NCBI GenBank assembly: GCA_964492185.1
Contig: CAZBJH010000022.1
Location: forward strand, 1 to 33,536
Source: JAFGSZ01 sp964492185
GTDB taxonomy: Bacteria; Bacteroidota; Bacteroidia; Bacteroidales; UBA10428
Reading direction: 5' to 3'
DNA length: 33,536 bases
The position numbers and the translations under genes were made by a program. Shown in pieces: positions 25,826 to 33,481 of this stretch (within the stretch, counting starts at the first letter, position 1; each line of letters starts with the position of its first letter). The notes below the pieces were generated by a model that did not search any database, had not been told where the DNA came from, and saw nothing but the letters and a program-made list of their open reading frames with translations.

Positions 25826-25989
25826 AATATCTGTCCATAAAGTCCCATTTGCCGCGTTACGCTTGTCCGAAAATTACTCATTTACGACTAGTAAACTCCG
25901 CATTTTCGGACTGCGCGAGCCTTGCAAATGGAACTTTCTGAACAGACACATGTATGGTTAAACATTTTGACTACTTTATAGTCAACCAC
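25826..25989 (+). mobile_element. Family A element, copy 3, 164 bp
   Basis: Same length and internal palindrome as copies 1 and 2. The outermost bases have decayed (AATATCTGTCC... and ...TATAGTCAACCAC). The 5-bp flanks are identical, TAATT (25821-25825 and 25990-25994). A second element-end-like sequence, TGACTGACACTAA, lies 20 bp to the right (26011-26023). Confidence 0.83.
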
Positions 25990-26048
25990 TAATTATTTTG
26001 CCGACTATTTTGACTGACACTAAGTATACCAAAGTTCAGTAATAATTG

Positions 26049-26056
26049 TAATTTTG
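26049..26056 (+). promoter_or_regulatory. Candidate -7 box for lemA (TAATTTTG)
   Basis: TAATTTTG matches TAnnTTTG and lies 25 bp before the lemA ATG, just outside the family A copy. The -33 region is not a clear match. Confidence 0.4.
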
Positions 26057-26081
26057 CATGTAACCAATAAAATTAAATAAT

Positions 26082-26672
26082 ATGAAGAGAAGCTGGATCA
26101 TTATTATTGTAGTTGTAGCTTTAATTCTTATGGTATTTTCCTGTTCCAGAAAGAATTATAACAACATGGTAATTCTGCGGGAAAATGTTACAGAACAATG
26201 GGCCAATGTTGAAAATGCTTATCAACGCCGGGCCGATCTTATACCTAACCTGGTAAACACAGTAAAAGCCTATGCTGATTTTGAGCAGGAAACCCTGACC
26301 CAGGTTATTGAAGCCCGTGCAAAGGCTACATCCGTGAATGTCAATCCCAATAGCCTTACAGACCAGAGCCTGGAACAGTTCCAGGAATCACAGGCAGCTC
26401 TTGGAAGTGCCCTGTCAAGATTAATGGTTGTAGTTGAACGCTACCCCGAACTGAAAGCAAATGAGAATTTTCGTGACCTGCAGGCACAGCTGGAAGGAAC
26501 CGAAAACCGTATTGCTGTTGAACGAAGAAAGTTCAATAATACAGTAAGGACATACAATACCAGGATCAAAACCTTTCCCCAAAATATCTATGCCGGTATT
26601 TTCGGATTTGATGAAAATGCATATTTTGAAGCAGATCAAGGTGCCGAAGAAGTTCCTGTTGTAGAATTTTAA
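26082..26672 (+). CDS. lemA: LemA family protein
   Basis: A 196-aa protein with an N-terminal membrane segment (WIIIIVVVALILMVFSC) followed by the LemA core. VTEQWANVENAYQRRADLIPNLVNTVKAYADFE (about residues 37-69) is the most conserved stretch, and FNNTVRTYNTRIKTFPQNIYAGIFGF is the C-terminal signature. The Cys in MVFSC could be lipidated. The role of LemA is poorly known. In many genomes lemA precedes genes for TPM-domain proteins, as here, and the group is thought to act in the cell envelope. Spacing to the next gene is 208 bp. Confidence 0.93.
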   Translation: MKRSWIIIIVVVALILMVFSCSRKNYNNMVILRENVTEQWANVENAYQRRADLIPNLVNTVKAYADFEQETLTQVIEARAKATSVNVNPNSLTDQSLEQFQESQAALGSALSRLMVVVERYPELKANENFRDLQAQLEGTENRIAVERRKFNNTVRTYNTRIKTFPQNIYAGIFGFDENAYFEADQGAEEVPVVEF

Positions 26673-26685
26673 ACTAATAGTATGA

Positions 26686-26773
26686 AACCCTCACCATTAA
26701 GAGAGTTTAAAATATGAAGTACATAGACAACAAGGACATGAATATTTTTATAACCAGGTTATTGGTGAGGGTT
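26686..26773. repeat. Inverted repeat AACCCTCACCA / TGGTGAGGGTT
   Basis: A perfect 11-bp inverted repeat with a 66-bp loop in the lemA-TPM gap. The left arm overlaps the sequence ATGAAACCCTCA, which reappears as the start of the TPM gene at 26881. A related GGTGAGG occurs again near 26803. Too long-looped to be a standard terminator. Confidence 0.5.
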
Positions 26774-26880
26774 CGCCGAACACCTTAAAAATATAATAAT
26801 TTGGTGAGGCAACACATACCACCAACTTTGATTAAATAAAATAACAAACTAATTACTAATAACTTAGCATATATATACGA

Positions 26881-27318
26881 ATGAAACCCTCAGAAATTCT
26901 TAGAAAAGAAGAAAAAAGACAAATAATAAATGCTATCAAAGAAGCGGAATTGAATACATCGGGAGAAATCCGTGTTCATATTGAGAAAAAATGCAGGGAA
27001 GATGTATTGGACCGTGCTGCGGCTGTTTTTGAGAAGCTTAAAATGCATAAAACAGAAAAAAGAAACGGGGTATTGTTCTATCTTGCAATTGATGACCATA
27101 AATTTGCCATACTGGGTGATGCCGGTATCAATGCTGCTGTGCCCGATAATTTCTGGGATTCAATAAAAGAAAAATTGGCCCTGCATTTCAAAAATAATGA
27201 ATTCACAAAGGGTTTATCAGAAGGTATCGTTATGGCAGGGGAACAATTAAAGAAACATTTCCCTTATCAAAAAGACGATATAAACGAACTTAGTAATGAT
27301 ATTTCATTTGGAAAATAA
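26881..27318 (+). CDS. TPM-domain protein, cytoplasmic-like
   Basis: This 145-aa protein is essentially a single TPM domain: INAIKEAELNTSGEIRVHIEKKC at the start, NGVLFYLAIDDHKFAILGDAGINAAVPDNFWDSI in the middle, and a helical end. No signal peptide or membrane segment was found. TPM domains occur in thylakoid and bacterial envelope proteins, and some have phosphatase activity. The gene lies between lemA and a second, secreted TPM gene; its stop at 27318 is 4 bp before the next ATG, so the two are probably co-translated. Confidence 0.87.
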   Translation: MKPSEILRKEEKRQIINAIKEAELNTSGEIRVHIEKKCREDVLDRAAAVFEKLKMHKTEKRNGVLFYLAIDDHKFAILGDAGINAAVPDNFWDSIKEKLALHFKNNEFTKGLSEGIVMAGEQLKKHFPYQKDDINELSNDISFGK

Positions 27319-27322
27319 AACA

Positions 27323-28114
27323 ATGATGAGACACATCCGGCATATAGCTTTTTACCTGTTATTCTTTTTTTGTGCAAACAGTATAGCACAGAATATTCCT
27401 CCCAGGCCTGATCCGCCAAAGCTTGTCAATGATCTTGCCGAGATGCTTACCGAAAGTGAAGAATTAAATTTAGAACGTAAACTGCGGGATTTCTCTGATC
27501 GCACCTCCACACAAATAGTTATCTTGACCGTCAAATCACTTCAGGGATATGATAAAGCCATGTTTGCCTATGAAATTGGTGAAGAATGGGGAGTCGGACA
27601 AAAAGGTTCTGATAATGGTATCGTTATACTTGTGAAAAATAAATTGGCAGATTCCAGGGGAGAAGTGTTTATCGCTCCGGGGTACGGTCTTGAAGCTGTG
27701 ATTCCTGATGCCACAGCAAAACGAATTGTAGAAAATGAGATCCTGCCTGCATTTAAGCAAGGTAAATATTTTTCAGGGCTTGATAAAGCTGTTAATACAC
27801 TTATATCTCTGAGCCTGGAAGAATTCTCAGCAGAGGAATATAATAAAAAAACCGGTAATGACGGGGAAAATATCTTCGCCCCCTTACTTTTTATAATAAT
27901 ATTTTTTATTATCATTTCCCGTCTGTTTGGAGGTGCCCGGCGTGTTAGAAGACGATCCCTCGGACGTAGTGTTCCTTTCTGGATAGCTCTGTCAATGCTC
28001 GGATCATCATCCCGTCACAGTGGAAGTTTTGGTAACTTCTCATCAGGCGGAGGAAGTTTTGGCGGATTCGGAGGAGGAAGTTTTGGTGGCGGAGGTGCAG
28101 GGGGAAGCTGGTAG
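27323..28114 (+). CDS. TPM-domain membrane protein with glycine-rich tail (YgcG-like)
   Basis: About 263 aa. A signal peptide (IAFYLLFFFCANSIAQ) leads into a periplasmic TPM domain starting VNDLAEMLTESEELNLERKLRDF and containing TQIVILTVKSL and APGYGLEAVIPDATAKRIVENE. A membrane helix follows (LLFIIIFFIIISRLFGG, about residue 200), then a basic patch (RRVRRRSLGR). The C-terminus is a low-complexity Gly/Ser/Phe tail (GGGSFGGFGGGSFGGGG). This layout is typical of the YgcG/TPM proteins encoded with LemA. The start is at one of two adjacent ATGs (27323 or 27326); the in-frame start nine codons upstream overlaps the previous gene and gives a poorer signal. Confidence 0.9.
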   Translation: MMRHIRHIAFYLLFFFCANSIAQNIPPRPDPPKLVNDLAEMLTESEELNLERKLRDFSDRTSTQIVILTVKSLQGYDKAMFAYEIGEEWGVGQKGSDNGIVILVKNKLADSRGEVFIAPGYGLEAVIPDATAKRIVENEILPAFKQGKYFSGLDKAVNTLISLSLEEFSAEEYNKKTGNDGENIFAPLLFIIIFFIIISRLFGGARRVRRRSLGRSVPFWIALSMLGSSSRHSGSFGNFSSGGGSFGGFGGGSFGGGGAGGSW

Positions 28115-28129
28115 AAATATTTATTTTTT

Positions 28130-29272
28130 ATGACTCAAATAAAGATCAGCATATTTTTTTCTGTCCTGTTTATATCCGGACTTTTTAATATAAGGGCGGC
28201 CGAACCCGCGACAGATACCCTGAGCCTGATCTTCGCGGGTGATATTATGGGGCATGATACCCAGATCAACGGAGCATATAATGCTGAAACACAAAGTTAT
28301 GACTATGAACCTACATTTCGTTACATTAAACCTGTTATTGAAGATGCCGATATTGCCATTGGCAATCTTGAGGTAACCCTTGCCGGACCTCCATATAAGG
28401 GATACCCCCAATTCTCAAGTCCCGACGAACTTGCAATTGCCGCCAAAAACGCTGGATTCGACATACTGATAAATGCGAACAATCATGCACTCGACAGAGG
28501 TACACAAGGTTTTCGAAGGACACTGACCGTCCTCGATTCATTACAATTCATACAAACAGGTACTTTTTACGACAATGTGGTGCGAGACAAAAATTACCCG
28601 CTGATCATAGAAAAAAACTCCATACGTATTGCTTTGTTAAACTACACCTATGGAACCAACGGATTAAGAATTCCTGCCCCCTCAATAGTCAACAGGATAG
28701 ATACGGATCAAATACGAAAAGACCTTGAAAAAGCAGCTCTTGCATTACCTGACTACACTATTGTCACTATCCATTGGGGGAAAGAATATGAACGTGAAGA
28801 AAATATCACACAGAGAAAACTTGCCCGGTTTATGATGGCTCACGGCGCTAATGCCATAATCGGCTCACACCCCCATGTTGTTCAGCCTGTAAAAGCATAT
28901 TACAATAATCCGGAGGATTCATCGGATTTCAACATTGTTGTCTACTCCCTTGGTAATCTTGTATCCAATCAGCGCAGCCGGTATAGAGACGGAGGAATAT
29001 TATTTAAAATGGTCCTTGAAAAAACATCTGCTAAAACGAAGATCAGGAATCACGGCTATCTTCCGGCATGGGTCTACCGGGAAGACCTTCAGGAAAAATC
29101 TATATTCTATATCATCCCAACAAGCATGTACTTTAATAATGAAGCATTTTTTAATATTTCTGATAATGATAAATACAGGATAAATCGTTTTTACAGGGAC
29201 ACGAAACAATTACTGAAAAATATACCCGAAGATAATTATTACCTTAACTATCACCCCGAAAGGATAAAATAA
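28130..29272 (+). CDS. CapA family (poly-gamma-glutamate-type) metallophosphatase
   Basis: A 380-aa protein with a signal peptide (FFSVLFISGLFNIRAAE) and a CapA-type calcineurin-like fold. The metal- and substrate-binding motifs appear in order: FAGDIMGHDTQ, AIGNLEVTLAG, NANNHALDRG, TIHWGKEYE and GSHPHVVQP. CapA homologs are periplasmic or surface proteins tied to poly-gamma-glutamate capsules, but most Bacteroidota copies, like this one, lack capB/capC neighbours, so the substrate is unknown. It begins 15 bp after the TPM gene and likely ends the lemA-TPM-TPM-capA transcription unit. It converges on the zinc-ribbon gene 24 bp away. Confidence 0.9.
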   Translation: MTQIKISIFFSVLFISGLFNIRAAEPATDTLSLIFAGDIMGHDTQINGAYNAETQSYDYEPTFRYIKPVIEDADIAIGNLEVTLAGPPYKGYPQFSSPDELAIAAKNAGFDILINANNHALDRGTQGFRRTLTVLDSLQFIQTGTFYDNVVRDKNYPLIIEKNSIRIALLNYTYGTNGLRIPAPSIVNRIDTDQIRKDLEKAALALPDYTIVTIHWGKEYEREENITQRKLARFMMAHGANAIIGSHPHVVQPVKAYYNNPEDSSDFNIVVYSLGNLVSNQRSRYRDGGILFKMVLEKTSAKTKIRNHGYLPAWVYREDLQEKSIFYIIPTSMYFNNEAFFNISDNDKYRINRFYRDTKQLLKNIPEDNYYLNYHPERIK

Positions 29273-29296
29273 CTTATAAAATAAGCGGGTATCGCT

Positions 29297-30094
29297 TTAC
29301 TTTTCCACAGGTTTCTTTTCTTCCAAAATATCATTATCAACCAGGATCCTTCCGCAATACTCACAAACGATGATCTTTTTTCGTGAACGTATATCCAGTT
29401 GTCTTTGGGGTGGAATTTTATTAAAGCAGCCACCACAGGCATCACGTTCAACAGTAACAACCGCCAGCCCGTTGCGTGCATTTTTCCTGATTTTTCTAAA
29501 CGCCGACAATAAGCGGTCTTCTACCATTTCCTCAAGTTCCCTGATCCTTTCGTTAAGCTTCTGCTCATCTTTCTTTGTATCAGAAACAATTTCATCAAGC
29601 TCGCTTTTTTTGTTTGCTAAATCCCCCTGACGCTCTTCAAGGATCTTTTTTGATTGTTCAATAAGCTCTGTCTTTCCGTTCATCTCGGCTGTGAATTCCT
29701 TAATATGCTTTTCACACAGCTCGATCTCAAGAGTCTGATACTCTATTTCCTTCGAAAGCGAATCAAATTCCCTGTTATTTCTGACATTATTTTGCTGATC
29801 TTCATATTTTTTTATCAGCGCCTGGGCATTTGCAATTTCATTTTGCTTATTTGAGATGCTCGTTTCAAATGTTTTTACTTCATCCTTGTAATTCTTTATC
29901 CGCGTTTCCAAACCGGCAATTTCATCTTCCAGATCCTGAACTTCAAGAGGCAGTTCTCCTCTTAATGTCCTGATCTGATCGATCTCTGTATTCGCGGTTT
30001 GCAATCGATATAAAGCCCTTAATTTTTCTTCAATGGTGAATTCAGCTTTTTCAGTCTTTTCTTTTGCAGTCTTCTCTTTCTTAGTTTCAGCCAT
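29297..30094 (-). CDS. Coiled-coil protein with C-terminal zinc ribbon
   Basis: A 265-aa protein. Residues about 35-205 are a long charged coiled coil (LEDEIAGLETRIKNYKDEV and similar), followed by a zinc ribbon, CGGCFNKI...VCEYCGRIL, with two Cys-x2-Cys knuckles. The N-terminal 20 residues are Lys/Glu/Thr-rich. This family is widespread and is commonly encoded directly after nif3-like genes, as here (3-bp gap). A nucleic-acid or ribosome-linked role has been suggested for relatives but not settled. Cytoplasmic: no signal peptide or membrane segment. Confidence 0.9.
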   Translation of the reverse strand: MAETKKEKTAKEKTEKAEFTIEEKLRALYRLQTANTEIDQIRTLRGELPLEVQDLEDEIAGLETRIKNYKDEVKTFETSISNKQNEIANAQALIKKYEDQQNNVRNNREFDSLSKEIEYQTLEIELCEKHIKEFTAEMNGKTELIEQSKKILEERQGDLANKKSELDEIVSDTKKDEQKLNERIRELEEMVEDRLLSAFRKIRKNARNGLAVVTVERDACGGCFNKIPPQRQLDIRSRKKIIVCEYCGRILVDNDILEEKKPVEK

Positions 30095-30097
30095 ATA

Positions 30098-31192
30098 TCA
30101 AAAATAATTAATTGAATTTGTATTTATCTCCGAAAAACGAACCGCAAAGTTAGGAAATTTTTTTGTAAGTAATTCATAAAAAATCTCCTTTGTAAACTGT
30201 TCACTTTCATAATGTCCTATATCAGCAATAACAATTTTTCCATCAGCATCAAAAAACTGATGATATTTCATATCCGCGGTAATAAAAGCATCAACACGGG
30301 CAGCTATAGCGTTGTGGATTAAGAAGCTGCCACTTCCGCCGCATACAGCCACTTTTTTTACCGGCTTGCCCAATAAACGGCTATGCCTGATGCAGGCAGA
30401 TGAAAAGCGTTCTTTCAACAGCCCGAGAAAGTCCTTTTCCTGCAAAGCTTCCGGAAATTCACCTTTCATACCACTACCTGCATTGTTAAAATTATTGGAG
30501 AGGGGATATATATCATAAGCCACCTCTTCATATGGATGCGCATTTATTAAGGCGCTTATGATCCCGGATTGAAGAGTGTTAGGGAAAATGGTTTCAATAC
30601 GTATTTCTTTTTCATGATGCAGCTTTCCTTTTTCACCCACCCAGGGATCAGTATTTTCCGACCCCCTGAATGTTCCGGTGCCTTCAATATTATAACTGCA
30701 CCGGTCGTATTCTCCAATATGGCCGGCTCCTGCCCCGAAAACAGCCTTTCTTATATTTTCGGCATGGCCGGCCGGAACAAAGGTAACAAGTTTGGAAAGT
30801 CTATTCGTTGCCGGAACCAGTATAGTATTGTTTTTCAGGTTAATCTTTTCACAGATCTTTGCATTCACCCCCCTGATTACATTGTCAAGATTGGTATGTA
30901 CTGCATAAAGGGCAATATTATGCCTTATTGCTTTGATCAAAACACGCCCTGTCAGATCCTGGTCCGATAATCTTTTTATAGCGGAAAATATAAGAGGGTG
31001 ATGAGATATCACAAGATTATACTTTAAACGTACGGCCTCTTCTATGACCTCATCGGTAACATCCACCGTAAGCAACGCGCCGTTGATCTCTTCATCAGGA
31101 TCACCAAGGATCAATCCCGTGTTATCATATGATTCCTGATAATCCAGGGGAGCAAAATGTTCAAACGCGGAGATTATTTCTGATAGTTGCAT
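30098..31192 (-). CDS. Nif3-like dinuclear metal center protein
   Basis: A 364-aa protein of the Nif3/YqfO (DUF34) family in its long form, with an extra middle domain (about residues 125-235, including NAHPYEEVAYDIYPL) between the two Nif3 halves. Metal-binding stretches are NLVISHHPLIF and YAVHTNLDN in the first half and DIGHYESEQ in the second; GGSGSFLIHNA is also typical. The family forms hexamers with two metal ions per subunit. Its reaction is unresolved, and GTP cyclohydrolase-like and metal-insertion roles have been proposed. It is in an operon with the zinc-ribbon gene. Confidence 0.94.
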   Translation of the reverse strand: MQLSEIISAFEHFAPLDYQESYDNTGLILGDPDEEINGALLTVDVTDEVIEEAVRLKYNLVISHHPLIFSAIKRLSDQDLTGRVLIKAIRHNIALYAVHTNLDNVIRGVNAKICEKINLKNNTILVPATNRLSKLVTFVPAGHAENIRKAVFGAGAGHIGEYDRCSYNIEGTGTFRGSENTDPWVGEKGKLHHEKEIRIETIFPNTLQSGIISALINAHPYEEVAYDIYPLSNNFNNAGSGMKGEFPEALQEKDFLGLLKERFSSACIRHSRLLGKPVKKVAVCGGSGSFLIHNAIAARVDAFITADMKYHQFFDADGKIVIADIGHYESEQFTKEIFYELLTKKFPNFAVRFSEINTNSINYF

Positions 31193-31324
31193 ACAAAAAT
31201 ATTATTAGATATCCATCCGGTAATGTATTCTATTATGTAATATTATTATCACTCATAATACTACAAACTTTTCATTCATTTTTATGGGCATTTTGCCCGA
31301 TGAGGCCAATAATAAAAATTAAAG

Positions 31325-31488
31325 TGTGTCTGTCCATAAAGTCCCATTTGCTTCGTTACACTTGTCCGAAAATTGCTCATTTACGACTAGTAAACTCCGC
31401 GTTTTCGTACCGCGCGAGCCTTGCAAATGGAACCTTCTGAACAGACACATGACCAGTTAAATATTTTGACAACTTTATAGACGGACTC
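31325..31488 (+). mobile_element. Family A element, copy 4, 164 bp
   Basis: Full-length copy with 5-bp duplication TAAAG (31320-31324 and 31489-31493). The match between flanks extends to TAAAGTGTGTC because the element start happens to resemble the target. The right end supplies the G of the TAG stop codon of the MerR gene, which lies on the opposite strand. Confidence 0.85.
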
Positions 31489-31823
31489 TAAAGTGTGTCC
31501 CTGATCTCGTTCAGCAGGTTTTTAATTTCAGATAACGATCTTATGATCTCAAAATTATTCACCGTGTCTTCCTTATTCTCTTTCAGCTTCTTCTTGGCTC
31601 CGTTAAGGGTCATTCCTTTCTCTTTAACCAAATGAAAGATAAGGTGAAAGTTGTCAATGTCCTGCTTTGTAAAAAACCTGTTACCCTTTTTATTCTTTTT
31701 GGGTTTGATAATATCAAATTCCTTTTCCCAAAAACGTATAAGTGAAGTATTCACATCAAATATCTTCGCTACCTCACCTATAGAATAATACAGTTTTTCA
31801 ACCTTTTTCTCTTTATAGGGCAT
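31488..31823 (-). CDS. MerR family transcriptional regulator
   Basis: A 111-aa protein with the MerR winged helix-turn-helix at residues 11-80: YYSIGEVAKIFDVNTSLIRFWEKEFDIIKPKKNKKGNRFFT is the recognition region, and DIDNFHLIFHLVKEKGMTLNGAKKKL follows. Only a short dimerisation helix comes after and no effector-binding domain, a pattern common for Bacteroidota MerR proteins of unknown target. The TAG stop uses TA from the family A target duplication and G from the element, so the native C-terminus may have been altered by a residue or more. The neighbouring gene upstream is the beta-propeller protein (65-bp gap). Confidence 0.88.
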   Translation of the reverse strand: MPYKEKKVEKLYYSIGEVAKIFDVNTSLIRFWEKEFDIIKPKKNKKGNRFFTKQDIDNFHLIFHLVKEKGMTLNGAKKKLKENKEDTVNNFEIIRSLSEIKNLLNEIRDTL

Positions 31824-31888
31824 GAATAAAAAAGTATATCAGTTTTTAAACAACTAAATTAATAAATAAATCCTCAGTAACCAAGTAT

Positions 31889-33382
31889 TTACAAATTATC
31901 ACCTAAACAATAAAAATAACCGTTGCGTGAAGCCACATAGATCCGTCTGTTATGAACAACAGGAGTTGCTTCAAATGTAGCCGGTATCTTTGAAAGTAAT
32001 TTTATATTCATTGATTCATCTATCACGAACAAATACAAACCGTGATATCCCGCGGAGATGATCCTATTTTTCACTATAATGGGAGTAGAAATTGACGGGC
32101 CTGTTTGTTTCTTGTATATTAATTCGGGTTTCGGATACAATCTTACACCGTCAGGACCTTTTACTTTTTTCCCAGTATCAACTTTCATATGATCAACGAC
32201 ATACATATATCCGTCAATCGCATTAATCACAGCAAACCGGGGTTCGTCATCCTTAACATATTGATCGTTTATTCCCACTGATCCTATCACCCCACCTTCC
32301 CAGCCTGAAAATAGTGTATCTTCAGTGGGAAAATACCAAATAACTGCTTTGTCAGGTAATTTTGAGGGATCCAGTTTAAAAACACCTCCATTACCTTTAA
32401 TATATTGTTTCTCAACTGACACCAGCAGACAACTGTCACTTGTGACGATTGCCGAACCATCTATATCCGACCCGATATAAAAATCCCAGGTAAGCTGATC
32501 TGTTAACAGATCATATCCATAAACATGGCCTGACCCTGAAGCAATATATATCTTTCCATTCAGCAGAGCAGGTGATGATTCGGTAACCACATTATTTTTA
32601 TGGGTAATTACATCTTTCTGTTCATATAGTTTTGTTTCCTGGTATATTTTGGGTTGCAGCATATTATCAATCATGGCTGCATTATTATAATCAGGGTCAA
32701 GAACAGTAAAAAGCGAATTTTCCAGGCCAATATAAACCGTATCTTTTATGATCAGGGCCGATCCGTCGGCATCACGGCTGTAACTGTCAGTCCATTTTAC
32801 ATCCAGCCGCCACAACTCCTCTCCGGTGAAATAAGATATTGCCCTGTAACTGGGAATATGTTTCGTGTCGAGATAATTTCCCACACCAAGACGGCTTCCC
32901 TGCAAAATGACAACCCGGTTTTTAAGTTCCTCACTACCGCTGTTGTACCAGATCGAACCGGTTCCTTTAACCACATCATCAAACTTATATTGCCAAATAA
33001 GTTTCCCGTTGTGTGCATTGATCTTTTTTAAATGATGATCATAAGCACCCTGTATAATAAAAAGATTTGAATCCTCTTCAACAAGCAAAGGCTGACCGGT
33101 CCATCCGGCTCCTGCCCATTCCCGTTCACCCAGTTTCCGCGAAATAACCGTTTTGCCTTTCCCCAGGTAATGCTTCCATATGACATGGAGCTCGTCAGGA
33201 GCTTCGTTGCCATAATAATTACGCTGCTCATTTCCCAGGAAGGTTGGAATAATTATATTAAAATCACTATCGTGTCTTGCAGAATCTCCGGTAAGTTCAT
33301 TATCACCAGCAAGTCCGACAGGAGCATATATAAAAGTCAACAAAATATAAGATAGCATTATCCTTCCGGTATATCCGGTCAT
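31889..33382 (-). CDS. Secreted PQQ-like beta-propeller repeat protein
   Basis: A 497-aa protein from the ATG at 33382, which starts a signal peptide (MLSYILLTFIYAPVGLAGD). The body consists of beta-propeller blades of the PQQ/WD-like type: KINAHNGKLIWQYKF, YFTGEELWRLDVKW, YGYDLLTDQLTWDFYIG, INAIDGYMYVVDH and the end ASRNGYFYCLGDNL. Each has the pattern 'display value, compare, G.LYWxY'. No PQQ-dehydrogenase active-site motif was noted, so it is probably a binding or scaffold protein rather than an enzyme. An alternative TTG start at 33427 lies inside a repeat element and is rejected. Function unknown. Confidence 0.83.
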   Translation of the reverse strand: MTGYTGRIMLSYILLTFIYAPVGLAGDNELTGDSARHDSDFNIIIPTFLGNEQRNYYGNEAPDELHVIWKHYLGKGKTVISRKLGEREWAGAGWTGQPLLVEEDSNLFIIQGAYDHHLKKINAHNGKLIWQYKFDDVVKGTGSIWYNSGSEELKNRVVILQGSRLGVGNYLDTKHIPSYRAISYFTGEELWRLDVKWTDSYSRDADGSALIIKDTVYIGLENSLFTVLDPDYNNAAMIDNMLQPKIYQETKLYEQKDVITHKNNVVTESSPALLNGKIYIASGSGHVYGYDLLTDQLTWDFYIGSDIDGSAIVTSDSCLLVSVEKQYIKGNGGVFKLDPSKLPDKAVIWYFPTEDTLFSGWEGGVIGSVGINDQYVKDDEPRFAVINAIDGYMYVVDHMKVDTGKKVKGPDGVRLYPKPELIYKKQTGPSISTPIIVKNRIISAGYHGLYLFVIDESMNIKLLSKIPATFEATPVVHNRRIYVASRNGYFYCLGDNL

Positions 33383-33416
33383 CCTGTCAGTGGTATTAAT
33401 TCTTTTGTGGTAATTA

Positions 33417-33480
33417 GAGTTTGTCAATAAACTTAAAGTGTTTGTTCAGAATGTTCGAGATCAAGGCGCGTGAACCGAAC
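33417..33480 (-). mobile_element. Diverged family A-like element entering from the right edge
   Basis: Read on the plus strand, GAGTTTGTCAATAAACT corresponds to the family A right end (GAGTCTGTCTATAAAGT) in reverse orientation, preceded by AATTA as expected. GTGTTTGTTCAGAATGTTC then matches the inner palindrome arm. The spacing is shorter than in full copies, so it is a different subfamily. The other end lies outside the window. Confidence 0.6.
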
Positions 33481-33481
33481 G

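Larger units (their letters stand above)
25596..26081. other. Non-coding interval, 486 bp
   Basis: Between the divergent lipoprotein and lemA genes. It holds the truncated family A copy, about 165 bp of very AT-rich sequence (25658-25820), full copy 3 and a loose element end (26011-26023). Nothing else recognised. Confidence 0.65.

Noticed and set aside
29270..29300. Bidirectional terminator between the CapA-type and zinc-ribbon genes
   Set aside because: Only a 5-bp stem (AAGCG/CGCTT) with weak T-runs; not strong enough to call.
33383..33427. TTG start for the beta-propeller protein
   Set aside because: It lies in element sequence; ATG 33382 gives a proper signal peptide.
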